From positions 548-64,547 of the forward strand of contig DBAY01000057.1 of assembly GCA_002291925.1 (NCBI GenBank): a stretch of DNA of 64,000 bases, written 5' to 3'. The notes under the pieces were generated by a model. The model saw only the letters and a list, made by a program, of their open reading frames with translations, ran no database searches and was not told where the DNA came from. How positions within the stretch are numbered: the first letter of the stretch is position 1; every line of letters starts with the position of its first letter. The stretch comes from Alphaproteobacteria bacterium UBA998. Lineage in GTDB: Bacteria > Pseudomonadota > Alphaproteobacteria > Rickettsiales > UBA998. A program made the position numbers and the translations under genes. This document shows, piece after piece, positions 25,371 through 33,892 of this stretch.

Positions 25371-26174
25371 CTATTCAGCCAGCAAGTGCTTCAGGACCTG
25401 CAGGTCTTCCCATGCCTGCTTCTTTTGTGCCGGCTGGCGGAGCAGATAGGAAGGGTGAAATGTCACGCGCACAAGAATCTCTTTGCCATCCAGGTACTTG
25501 TTCGTGTAGCTGAAATCACGGCCGCGCAGCTTTGTGGTGCCTTCCTTGCTGTTCAGCAGGGATTTTCCAGCCGTGCCGCCAATCAGCACCAGCCGCTTGG
25601 GCTTCACCAGCGCAATATGTTTCTCAAGGAAAGGCTGGCAGATCGCCAACTCCTCCGGTGTCGGCGGGCGGTTGCCGGGCGGGCGCCAGAAGAGGGTATT
25701 GGTGACGTAAAACCGGCCACGCGGATAGCCGATGGCGGCAAACATCTGGTCGAGCAGCTTGCCGCTCACCCCGCAGAACGGGATGCCGTGCTTGTCCTCG
25801 TCCGCGCCTGGGGCCTCGCCGACCAGCATGAGGCCGCAGGTGGGGTCGCCATCGGCGAACACGGTATTGGTGGCGGTTTTCTTCAGCGCGCACCCGTCAA
25901 AGCCCATCACGGCCGCGCGCAACTGCTCCAGCGTACGCGCCTGATCCGCCAGCGCACGCGCTTCCGCGATGGCGGCGGGTGGGGCATCGGAGAGGGCGGG
26001 AGCGCGGGGCGGCACCGGGGCAGCCTTAGCGGGGCTGCGGGTGATGGTGGGCAGAATAGGCTCCGCCGGGGCGGCGTCCACCTTCAGCCGGTCGACCGGC
26101 ATGGCCTCGATGACTTCGTCCACTCCGGCGTCGAGATACCATTGCAGCAGCGCCTTTTCCGCATCATTTCCCAT
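25371..26174 (-). CDS. Uracil-DNA glycosylase, family 4 (Fe-S type)
   Basis: 267 residues. Residues 1–85 are a Pro/Ala-rich extension; the catalytic domain then shows MGFDGCALKKTATNTVFADG, motif A GEAPGADEDKHGIPFCGVSG, YVTNTLFWRPPGNRPPTPEE with ICQPF, and motif B VTFHPSYLLRQP. Cys residues at these places fit the iron–sulfur ligands of family 4. It removes uracil from DNA. No UdgX-type His insertion is visible. Divergent from the ETF-QO gene. Confidence 0.88.
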   Translation of the reverse strand: MGNDAEKALLQWYLDAGVDEVIEAMPVDRLKVDAAPAEPILPTITRSPAKAAPVPPRAPALSDAPPAAIAEARALADQARTLEQLRAAVMGFDGCALKKTATNTVFADGDPTCGLMLVGEAPGADEDKHGIPFCGVSGKLLDQMFAAIGYPRGRFYVTNTLFWRPPGNRPPTPEELAICQPFLEKHIALVKPKRLVLIGGTAGKSLLNSKEGTTKLRGRDFSYTNKYLDGKEILVRVTFHPSYLLRQPAQKKQAWEDLQVLKHLLAE

Positions 26175-26281
26175 GGTGTTAACCTAATGCCGCAGGCCGG
26201 GATTGCAAGCGCTTCGTGCGGGTGGCGCGTGCGTAGGCGCCGTAATTGCGTTATAGTGAGCGCAGCATATAAGGAGTGCCG

Positions 26282-27904
26282 ATGAGCGAGGTGATGGAAT
26301 GCGACGTGGTGATCGTGGGGGCGGGCCCGGCAGGGCTCTCTGCCGCGATCCGGCTGGCGCAGCTGGCGAAGACGCAGGGGCGGGAACTCAGCATCATGGT
26401 GGTGGAGAAGGGCTCCGAGGTCGGCGCGCATATCCTCTCCGGCGCCGTGCTGGAGCCGCGCGCGCTGAACGAGTTGCTCCCGGACTGGAAGGAGCGCGTT
26501 GCGCCGCTCGATACCCCGGTCAGCCATGACCGTTTCGCCCTGCTGACTGAGCGGCGCATGGTCTCGCTGCCCACGCCGCCGCAGATGAAGAATCACGGGA
26601 ATTACATTATCTCGCTGGCGAATTTCGTGCGCTGGCTGGGCCGCGAGGCGGAGGCGCTGGGCGTACAGATTTTTCCGGGCTTTCCAGCAGCGGATGTCAT
26701 CATCGAGGACGGCGCGGTGCGCGGCATCCTCACCGGCGCGTTCGGCATCGGCAAGGACGGGCAGAAGAAGGACAGTTACCAGCCCGGCATGGAACTCCGC
26801 GCGAAATTCACGCTGTTCGCCGAGGGCTGCCGCGGCTCGCTCTCGCAGCGGCTGATGGAGACCTTCCGCTTGCGCGAAGGGCGCGACCCGCAGACCTACG
26901 CCATCGGCCTGAAGGAATTATGGGAAGTGGCGCCGGAGCATCATCGCCCCGGCGAGGTGCTGCATACGGTCGGCTGGCCGACGGCGCATGATACCTATGC
27001 GGGCTCGTTCATCTATCACCTGAACGGCGGGCAGATGGCGCTGGGCTATGTCATCGGCCTTGATTACCGCAACCCCTACCTTGACCCCTACCAGGAATTC
27101 CAGACTTTCAAGACGCATCCGGCCATCCGAGCGTTGCTGGAAGGCGGGCGGCGCGTGGCGTATGGGGCGCGGGCGCTGAATGAGGGCGGCTGGCAGTCCA
27201 TCCCGAAGCTGAGCTTCCCCGGCGGTGCGCTCATTGGCTGCGCGGCAGGGTTCCTCAACACGCCGAAGATCAAGGGTACGCATACCGCCATGAAATCCGG
27301 CATGGTCGCCGCCAATTGCCTGATGAAGGCGTGGGACGGTCTGCAGCCGGGGCAGATGCTGGATGCATACGAGCCTGCCATTCGTGCCTCATGGGTGGGG
27401 CAGGAGCTGGAGGCGGCACGCAATATCCGCCCTGGCTTCCATCGCGGGCTGTGGGCCGGGCTCGCCCATGCGGCGCTCGATACCTACGTGCTGCGCGGCA
27501 AGGCGCCGTGGACGCTGCATCACCGGCCTGATCACAGCGCGCTGAAACCCGCGGCGGAATGCACGCCGCCCGTCTATCCGCGGCCGGATGGCGTGGTGAC
27601 CTTCGCGCGGCTGGATTCCGTTGCGCTCACCGGCACCAACCATGAGGAGGACCAACCCGCGCACCTGACGCTGCGCGATGTAGCCGTGCCGATACAGTAT
27701 AACCTGCCCATCTATGACGCGCCGGAGCAGCGTTACTGTCCGGCGGGCGTGTATGAGATCGTGGGCGAGGAGAATGGGCGGCGTCTGCAGATCAATGCGC
27801 AGAACTGTATCCACTGCAAGACCTGCGATATCAAGGATCCGACGCAGAATATCGTCTGGGTCACCCCCGAAGGCGGCGGCGGGCCGAATTATCCGAATAT
27901 GTGA
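26282..27904 (+). CDS. Electron transfer flavoprotein–ubiquinone oxidoreductase
   Basis: 540 residues. It passes electrons from ETF (fatty acid and amino acid oxidation) to ubiquinone at the inner membrane. The FAD motif DVVIVGAGPAGLSAAIRLAQ opens the protein. The conserved KSGMVAANCLMKAW region follows. The C-terminal 4Fe–4S segment is complete, with CPAGVYEIV and NCIHCKTCDIKDPTQNI, and the usual ending PEGGGGPNYPNM. The start ATG 26282 has AAGGAG six bases upstream. Confidence 0.96.
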   Translation: MSEVMECDVVIVGAGPAGLSAAIRLAQLAKTQGRELSIMVVEKGSEVGAHILSGAVLEPRALNELLPDWKERVAPLDTPVSHDRFALLTERRMVSLPTPPQMKNHGNYIISLANFVRWLGREAEALGVQIFPGFPAADVIIEDGAVRGILTGAFGIGKDGQKKDSYQPGMELRAKFTLFAEGCRGSLSQRLMETFRLREGRDPQTYAIGLKELWEVAPEHHRPGEVLHTVGWPTAHDTYAGSFIYHLNGGQMALGYVIGLDYRNPYLDPYQEFQTFKTHPAIRALLEGGRRVAYGARALNEGGWQSIPKLSFPGGALIGCAAGFLNTPKIKGTHTAMKSGMVAANCLMKAWDGLQPGQMLDAYEPAIRASWVGQELEAARNIRPGFHRGLWAGLAHAALDTYVLRGKAPWTLHHRPDHSALKPAAECTPPVYPRPDGVVTFARLDSVALTGTNHEEDQPAHLTLRDVAVPIQYNLPIYDAPEQRYCPAGVYEIVGEENGRRLQINAQNCIHCKTCDIKDPTQNIVWVTPEGGGGPNYPNM

Positions 27905-27978
27905 TGGCGCGGGTGCGGGCCTGCATCCTTCGACAGGCTCAGGATGAGGAGCGGGAGTGGGGGAATCTGGCTGAGTAT

Positions 27979-28046
27979 GTCGCCCCAGCGGATGCCGGGG
28001 TCTGGCGGTTCCTCACAGGGGCACCCCGCAACAAGTGCGGGGTGAC
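27979..28046. repeat. Interspersed palindromic repeat, type D (diverged)
   Basis: 68 bp starting GTCGCCCCAGC and ending GTGCGGGGTGAC; its right half matches the type D copy at 16283–16352. It lies in the 247-bp gap after ETF-QO. A separate CTTCGACAGGCTCAGGATGA word, another common repeat core, sits just upstream at 27928–27947. Confidence 0.6.
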
Positions 28047-28054
28047 AATGACGC

Positions 28055-28138
28055 GTCATTCCTGGGCGTGGAGCGGGACCGGAATCTCTGAGTGATACGA
28101 AGGAGTTCCTGCGCAGCCTTTAAGGTTCGCAGGATGAC
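28055..28138. repeat. Interspersed palindromic repeat, type C, inverted
   Basis: 84 bp; read on the minus strand it starts GTCATCCTGCGAACC and ends CCAGGAATGAC, matching type C at 6598 and 16368 with several changes. Confidence 0.7.
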
Positions 28139-28151
28139 GGGAAAAGCCCGC

Positions 28152-28340
28152 TTACGCGACGTCCTTGTAAGCGATGGCGAGGCCGCTGACCTTGTCCATC
28201 ACCAGTTCACCGGACTCGTACATGGCGGCGATGTAGCGCGTGTTGCCGTTGATGTAGAGCACGGGCTTCACGGTTTTGCCATTGTACTTGCGGAGTTCAG
28301 TGACGCGGCCACGATTCTCCGGGTTATTCTTGCTGCTCAT
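28152..28340 (-). CDS. Small hypothetical protein, 62 residues
   Basis: The ATG at 28340 follows CGGAGGAGC, a strong ribosome-binding site. The product is soluble and basic at the N-terminus (MSSKNNPENRGRVTELRKYN), then strand-rich (VKPVLYINGNTRYIAAMYESG, ELVMDKVSG). It could be a small beta-barrel fold. No family recognised. Confidence 0.65.
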   Translation of the reverse strand: MSSKNNPENRGRVTELRKYNGKTVKPVLYINGNTRYIAAMYESGELVMDKVSGLAIAYKDVA

Positions 28341-28426
28341 GGAAGCTCCTCCGATAACAAGCGATGATGAGGCCGAAAGCCAAGACCGGGGAATATAATC
28401 ATTTTGATTTCCACGGCAAGACTTAT

Positions 28427-28456
28427 TTGCAATCGGCGGATTAGCTGGGGTATAGT
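28427..28456 (+). promoter_or_regulatory. Candidate sigma-70 promoter for the TPR–ispE operon
   Basis: TTGCAA, 18-bp spacer, TATAGT, about 33 bp before the ATG at 28490. Confidence 0.5.
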
Positions 28457-28489
28457 CATATCAACAACCCATCAAGAATAGACTGTTTC

Positions 28490-30274
28490 ATGGCATCTCT
28501 TTTTTCACGCCTTGTCCTTGCCCTGTTGCTGCTTGGCCTGCTGACCTTCTGGTCGTACCGCACTCCGCCGCAGCCGCCCCCTGCCGAGGCCTCGGTGGAA
28601 AATGCCATGCTCCGACCGGCGCCCACGCTTACCGGCAGCTATCTGGCCGCCCGCCATGCCAGCATGCATTCCGACAGCCGCGCCGCGTCGGACTTTCTGT
28701 CGCAAGCCCTGACCCACGCGCCGCAGGACAAGGAACTGACCACGCAGGCGGTGCGTAACCTCCTGATGGCAGGCGATCTTGACCGCGCCGTGAAGCTGGC
28801 CCGCGAGAAAACGGCCATGGAGGTGAAAAGCCCCATCATCCATATGACGCTCTTCATCGATGAGGCGCGGCAGGGCAACTGGGAGCTGGCGGACAAGCAC
28901 CTACAGAATATCCGCGCTTACGGCCTGCAAGCCATCACCCTGCCGTACCTGCAGGCATGGACGCAACTGGGCGAAACCGGCACATTGAAGCTGCCGAAAG
29001 CGCCGCTTCAGCTGAAGCAGAGCTTTTACGATTCCTTCCAGTATTTCCAGACCGGTCTGCTGGCGGATGCCGCCGGAGAGAAGGAACTGGCCGCTGAATC
29101 CTATGATAAAATGCTGGCCGACATGGCCGTCGTCCCCGGCCGGTTTGTGACGGTGGCGGTGCAGTTCTACCTGCGGGAGGGCAATGAGGCGCGCGCTACG
29201 GAAATTTATGAGGACTACCTGAATGCCAATAGCGGCGACCTCACCAGGCAGGCGGTTAGCGTACCTGAAGCCATTGCCGCCCTCAAAAACGGCAAGGGCG
29301 CGGTGCGCAATGCCAAGGACGGAGTGGCCGAAGTGATGCTGACCATGGCCAGCATGCTGCATGCCGAGATGGTGGATCGCGAAGCGCTGGTTTACGCACA
29401 GCTTGGCCTCTCGATGCGGCCTGATCTGGGGGACGCGCATTATCTCCTCGGCGAAATCTATGAGACGAGCGGCAAGAAAAAAATTGCGCTGCAATCCTAT
29501 GACGCCGTGCCGAAAGACAGCCCGCTTCACCGGCATGCCTCGCTCCGCCGGGCACTGCTGCTGGATGAAACCGGGCATACGCAGCAGGCCATCCAAATGC
29601 TGCAACAGATGGCACGCACCGAACCGCGTCCGAGCGATGTCTACATGACGCTGGCCGACCTGCTGCGCGGGCAGGAGAAATATCAGGACGCCGCCCGCGC
29701 CTACACGCAGGCCATTGAGGCGCTGGGCCCGGTGAAGCCGCAGCACTGGCCGCTCTTCTTCACGCGCGGCATCAGCTATGAGCGCGCCGGGGAGTGGGAG
29801 AAGGCCGAGGCCGACCTGCTGCGCGCGTTCTCGCTGGAGCCCGAGCAGCCGGATGTGAAGAACTACCTTGCCTATAGCTGGCTGCTGATGGGCAAGAATA
29901 TGGACAAGGCTACCGAAATGCTCGAGCAGGCCTCGCTCAGCCGCCCGGATGACGGGCACATCATCGACAGCCTCGCCTGGGCGCATTACCTCACCGGCAA
30001 TTACGAGAAGGCGCTCGCCCTCATTGAGCAGGCCGTGGAGATCATGCCGCACGACGCCACCGTGAACGACCATTACGGCGACATCCTCTGGCGTGCCGGA
30101 CGGCGCACCGAGGCCCGCTATCAGTGGGAGCGCGCGCTCGCCTTCAAGCCGGAGCCGAAGGACAAGTCGGCGATTGAGCAGAAGCTGGTGGCCGGACTGC
30201 CCGCGGCACCGGCGGCGCGTCCGACCAGCACGGCATCCTCCGCTGCCCCCAGCTCTGCGGTGGCGCATCCCTAA
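28490..30274 (+). CDS. Tetratricopeptide-repeat protein, membrane-anchored
   Basis: 594 residues. An N-terminal membrane helix (LVLALLLLGLLTFWSYR) anchors a long periplasmic or cytoplasmic helical array. TPR units are clearest in the C-terminal half (SDVYMTLADLLRGQEKYQDA, FFTRGISYERAGEWEKAEAD, LAYSWLLMGKNMDKATEM, DSLAWAHYLTGNYEKALALI). The tail is Ala/Pro/Ser-rich. Such TPR genes commonly precede ispE in alphaproteobacteria; the TAATG junction with ispE indicates coupling. Binding partner unknown. Confidence 0.85.
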   Translation: MASLFSRLVLALLLLGLLTFWSYRTPPQPPPAEASVENAMLRPAPTLTGSYLAARHASMHSDSRAASDFLSQALTHAPQDKELTTQAVRNLLMAGDLDRAVKLAREKTAMEVKSPIIHMTLFIDEARQGNWELADKHLQNIRAYGLQAITLPYLQAWTQLGETGTLKLPKAPLQLKQSFYDSFQYFQTGLLADAAGEKELAAESYDKMLADMAVVPGRFVTVAVQFYLREGNEARATEIYEDYLNANSGDLTRQAVSVPEAIAALKNGKGAVRNAKDGVAEVMLTMASMLHAEMVDREALVYAQLGLSMRPDLGDAHYLLGEIYETSGKKKIALQSYDAVPKDSPLHRHASLRRALLLDETGHTQQAIQMLQQMARTEPRPSDVYMTLADLLRGQEKYQDAARAYTQAIEALGPVKPQHWPLFFTRGISYERAGEWEKAEADLLRAFSLEPEQPDVKNYLAYSWLLMGKNMDKATEMLEQASLSRPDDGHIIDSLAWAHYLTGNYEKALALIEQAVEIMPHDATVNDHYGDILWRAGRRTEARYQWERALAFKPEPKDKSAIEQKLVAGLPAAPAARPTSTASSAAPSSAVAHP

Positions 30275-31140
30275 TGGCGGAGCGGATGGCGCATACCCGC
30301 GCCAAGCTCAATCTGTCGCTTCGCATCACCGGCCGGCGGGCCGATGGTTATCATCTGCTGCAAAGTCTGGTGGCGTTCGCCGAGGTGGGGGATGTGCTCC
30401 ACGCTGCCCCCGCTGAACGTCTCACCCTGGAAATCACTGGCCCACAGGCCGCCACGCTCTCCGCCGGGCCTGATAATCTGGTGCTGCGCGCGGCGGAGCA
30501 GCTGCGCGAGCTGACGGGTGCCCGCAACAGTGCGGCTCTGATACTGGAGAAGCATCTGCCCGTGGCCTCCGGCATCGGCGGTGGCTCCGGCGATGCGGCC
30601 GCGGCACTGCGGCTGCTGTGCGACCTATGGGGCATTTCGCTGGCCACGGCGGACTGGCAGCATCTGGCGGATCGTCTGGGGGCTGATATGCCCGTCTGCC
30701 TGCTTGGGCAGGCCGCATGGATGGAAGGCATTGGCGAAACCCTGACGCCGCTGGCGGATTTCCCGCCATGCGCGGCCGTGCTCATCAACCCTCGCGAAGC
30801 GCTGCCAACGCCGCAGGTCTTTGCCGCCTACCGGGAGAGTGGGCAGCCCTTTTCCGCCGCGCATGCGCCGTTGCCGCATTTTGCCAGTCGCGAGGCGCTG
30901 TTCGCATTCCTTGCGGGCGAGGAAAACGACCTGGCGGAGAGCGCCTGCGCGTTGATGCCTGCCATCCGGGCGAGGCTCGAAGCGCTGGCGGCGCTGCCTG
31001 CTGTCCGCATTGCCCGCGTAAGTGGCAGTGGGGCCACCTGTTTTGGATTATGCGCCCGTTTGAGTGATGCGGAAGCCGCCGCCACCCAGTTGCGCCAAGC
31101 CTTCCCCGCCGATTGGATTGCCGCCGCGCCGCTGCGCTGA
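30274..31140 (+). CDS. ispE: 4-diphosphocytidyl-2-C-methyl-D-erythritol kinase
   Basis: 288 residues, GHMP kinase of the non-mevalonate isoprenoid pathway. N-terminal AHTRAKLNLSLRITGRRADG and YHLLQSLVAF, the ATP loop LPVASGIGGGSGDAAAALRL, and C-terminal RVSGSGATCFGLCA are all present. Its ATG shares a base with the stop of the TPR gene. Confidence 0.96.
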   Translation: MAERMAHTRAKLNLSLRITGRRADGYHLLQSLVAFAEVGDVLHAAPAERLTLEITGPQAATLSAGPDNLVLRAAEQLRELTGARNSAALILEKHLPVASGIGGGSGDAAAALRLLCDLWGISLATADWQHLADRLGADMPVCLLGQAAWMEGIGETLTPLADFPPCAAVLINPREALPTPQVFAAYRESGQPFSAAHAPLPHFASREALFAFLAGEENDLAESACALMPAIRARLEALAALPAVRIARVSGSGATCFGLCARLSDAEAAATQLRQAFPADWIAAAPLR

Positions 31141-31143
31141 CGC

Positions 31144-33654
31144 CTAGTGCAGGGTGGCCGTGGTACCCTGCTGCTGATCGCGGTTGAGCGCGAGCCGCTC
31201 GGTGAAGCTCGGGCGGCGGTCCTCTGGCGCGGGCTCATGCGATTCCGCATTCTGCTTGCCCGCCCGGCGCGCCTGTTCCTTGCGGCGGAAGTCTGAGATG
31301 TCGCGCGCCACGGCGGCCTTGGCGCCCAGTGCATTGGCGATATCGCCCGACAGCCCGTTATCGGCCAGATGCGCGTTCAGTACATCGAGGCCCAGTTTCT
31401 TCAGCTCGGCATGCAATCCTTTGCCGACAAAGCGCTCGCGCAGCTCTTTCTTGCATTTGGCCTTGTCCTGCTGGGGAATGCCGCCGTCACGGTAATATTT
31501 GTTGCGCACCGCCAGCACATCGGCGGCGAACTGGTTGATGGTGGAATTAGGCTGCGTGCCAAACCACGGGCCCAGCACGCCCGCGGCCATCTCTTCCAGC
31601 TGGCGCGGTTCGCGATCCGGATTGTTGACGAGGTAATTGATCATGTAATCGCGCAGCTTGGCCGGGCCGAGCGGGTAGCGCGAATGGTTGTTTGACCAGA
31701 CCTCTTTCACGCCCGGCAGCACCACCTTGCGGTCCGAGCCCAGCGTGAAGCGCGTACCTAAGTTCATGCCATAGCTGAAGGGCAGGAAATTTAGCCCCAC
31801 GCCCACGTTGGTGAGCGACGTGGCCGAGGCAAGGTAACCCCACGGTTTTGACTGATCAAACGCGATGCGGGCCGAGTAATCGTCGATATATTCCGCCTTG
31901 CGCACCCGCTCGCGCGTCGGCTGGAAATACCAGTCCGAGCCCAGCTTGTTGCCGTAGAAGCCGAGCGCCGCGGGCACGGCCATGTGCAGCACCTTCATCC
32001 AGCGATCCGCCGCGCCTGCGCCATGGAAGTTGTAGTGCAGCAGCGGCTTTTCCGCGATTTTCCCCATCGCGGGCATGAATTTGGCGAGGCGGAATTCCGT
32101 CAGCCGCTCGCCGCGGATGCCCATGCCGGTCAGCAGTTCCATGCCCTTCATGCCGGTATAGAGCCCGGTGGCGAGGCTGAGGGCATTCTTCCAGCGATGC
32201 AGGCTGGGCGGGAAATTAAGCGCATTGCCCATCCATTCCACGAAATCCAGCGGCTTGCCGTTGACGATTGCAGCCACCCGGTGCGTGGGGCCGGGCTTGT
32301 GCGGGTCGCGCTCATCCGGCGTGGCGCCGCTCCACGAGCCCAGCGCCGCCATGCCGAGGAAACCGGCCCCTGCGGCCAAGCCAACCTTGCGGGCGGCTCG
32401 ACTGCGCTCCGGCTGGGCGAGGACGTGGTCGCCCGTTTCCTCCAGCGCGCGGCCGACAGGCAGGCCCAGGCGCTGCGCTTCGGCGTAATGACGCGCATAA
32501 AAGCCCTTGGCGAAACTGTCGCGCAGTGCCTCGGTGTGGTTGCGGGCGCCTGCCCACTCGGCCACTTTCCCGAGCCAGCCATTCTCACCCGGCGTCAGGC
32601 TCTGGCGCACGGCCTGCCAGCTCGACATGTCCACCAGCTTGTGGTCCAGCAGGAAGGCCTCGAAACGTGTGTCGAGATACTCGCGCACGACATTGTCCAG
32701 CGCCTTCGCCTCCAGCCCGGAATCCTTCATGCGTTGCGCGTAGGCATGGATATCCTTGGCAAAAGCTTCCACCTGCGCGGGGTTCACATGCTTGACCCAC
32801 GCATGCAGCACGCCGTTGGCCAGCTCCTTCAGTTCCGGCAATTCGCTGGCGGCGAGGTGCGGATTGTGCACCACGTGCGTGATGGCCTGCCGGACCATGT
32901 CCTCCGGGCCGAGGGGGGAATTGGCGGTGGTGCGCGTCAGGTGGCGCAGGGGGTTCTTGATCCAGCCTTCCCAGCCTTTTCCTGACTCGCCCAGCATGCT
33001 GGCCATGCCGACCTTGCGGCCGCCGCGCAGGCCGAACAGGGCTCCCAGCGACGAAGCGTAGTTGCCGGGCCATGGCAGAAGGTTGAAGCCGGAGGCGGAG
33101 CCAAACAGCGAGGAGCCGGCGGTGGCCGCTGCCCACGGCTCGGCATGCCGCATCGAGATGGTGCGGTCCGCGTCGGCGATGGTGAAGCCGCTGCGCTCCG
33201 CAAGGGGCGTGCTGGGTAGGTGCTTGCCGGCAAGGGCGGATTTCTCCAGCTGCGCCGCCAGTTCCATGCGCTCGCGGAAGAAAATGCGACTGGAGGTCAG
33301 TACGCCCACCGCGCCCAGCACGGCCGGGGCCATGTTGTCGATGGCGTGCAACCAACGGTCGCGCGGGTCGTCTGAGTAAACATTGTAATTCACCAGCCCG
33401 TGCAGGGGCCGCAGGGGCAGGGGCACATCCTCCTTCGCCAGCGGCGTGCCGTCCGGCGTATGGCCGACGATGACGTTCATCAGCTCCCGCCCGGCGAGCA
33501 GGCCTACGGAAAGGCCGGTGGCGTTGTAGAGCCGGTGCAGTCCCGGCGGTACGAACAGGCCCTTGACGAACACATACTCCATCGGCGCCAGCAGCGCGGC
33601 GGACGCCGTGCGGCGGGCGGCAGCGGAAGGGGTGGGAGCGACGTGGATGGTCAA
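31144..33654 (-). CDS. Large protein of unknown function with an internal duplication
   Basis: 836 residues from a TTG start (an ATG at 33576 would remove 26). I recognise no family. The protein contains two collinear copies of one module, about residues 33–340 and 479–750. Matching blocks are PPGLHRLYNA/PPSLHRWKNA, DRWLHAIDNMAPAVLG/DRWMKVLHMAVPAALG, FNLLPWPGNYASSLG/LNFLPFSYGMNLGTR, SPLGPEDMVRQAI/YPLGPAKLRDYMI and ANGVLHAWV/AAGVLGPWF. Between them is a hydrophobic stretch (KVGLAAGAGFLGMAALGSW, about 424–442). No signal peptide. The C-terminal 80 residues are charged and end GTTATLH. Stop lies 4 bp from the convergent ispE stop. Divergent from the 684-residue unknown gene. Confidence 0.75.
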   Translation of the reverse strand: MTIHVAPTPSAAARRTASAALLAPMEYVFVKGLFVPPGLHRLYNATGLSVGLLAGRELMNVIVGHTPDGTPLAKEDVPLPLRPLHGLVNYNVYSDDPRDRWLHAIDNMAPAVLGAVGVLTSSRIFFRERMELAAQLEKSALAGKHLPSTPLAERSGFTIADADRTISMRHAEPWAAATAGSSLFGSASGFNLLPWPGNYASSLGALFGLRGGRKVGMASMLGESGKGWEGWIKNPLRHLTRTTANSPLGPEDMVRQAITHVVHNPHLAASELPELKELANGVLHAWVKHVNPAQVEAFAKDIHAYAQRMKDSGLEAKALDNVVREYLDTRFEAFLLDHKLVDMSSWQAVRQSLTPGENGWLGKVAEWAGARNHTEALRDSFAKGFYARHYAEAQRLGLPVGRALEETGDHVLAQPERSRAARKVGLAAGAGFLGMAALGSWSGATPDERDPHKPGPTHRVAAIVNGKPLDFVEWMGNALNFPPSLHRWKNALSLATGLYTGMKGMELLTGMGIRGERLTEFRLAKFMPAMGKIAEKPLLHYNFHGAGAADRWMKVLHMAVPAALGFYGNKLGSDWYFQPTRERVRKAEYIDDYSARIAFDQSKPWGYLASATSLTNVGVGLNFLPFSYGMNLGTRFTLGSDRKVVLPGVKEVWSNNHSRYPLGPAKLRDYMINYLVNNPDREPRQLEEMAAGVLGPWFGTQPNSTINQFAADVLAVRNKYYRDGGIPQQDKAKCKKELRERFVGKGLHAELKKLGLDVLNAHLADNGLSGDIANALGAKAAVARDISDFRRKEQARRAGKQNAESHEPAPEDRRPSFTERLALNRDQQQGTTATLH

Positions 33655-33892
33655 GGCGACACTCGATGCGGGAGAAAGCCCTTTTAGAATACTACACCGG
33701 CGCGCCTCTCACACGCGCACGAACGCTTCTGCGGGCGGAACTTCATTAAACTGTCACAAAACGGCAAAAAATGCTGCGGTTGCGAAGGTTTGCAGGGGTG
33801 GCAGGCGTGCGGACTGTCATGAAATCTTCATGTTTGCGAAAGACGGGCAATGGTAAAATCCATGGTGTGGAAATCTGCCCGAAGCTTGCCCG

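Noticed and set aside
28901..30268. 455-codon frame antisense to the TPR gene
   Set aside because: Shadow of the TPR protein; no motif.
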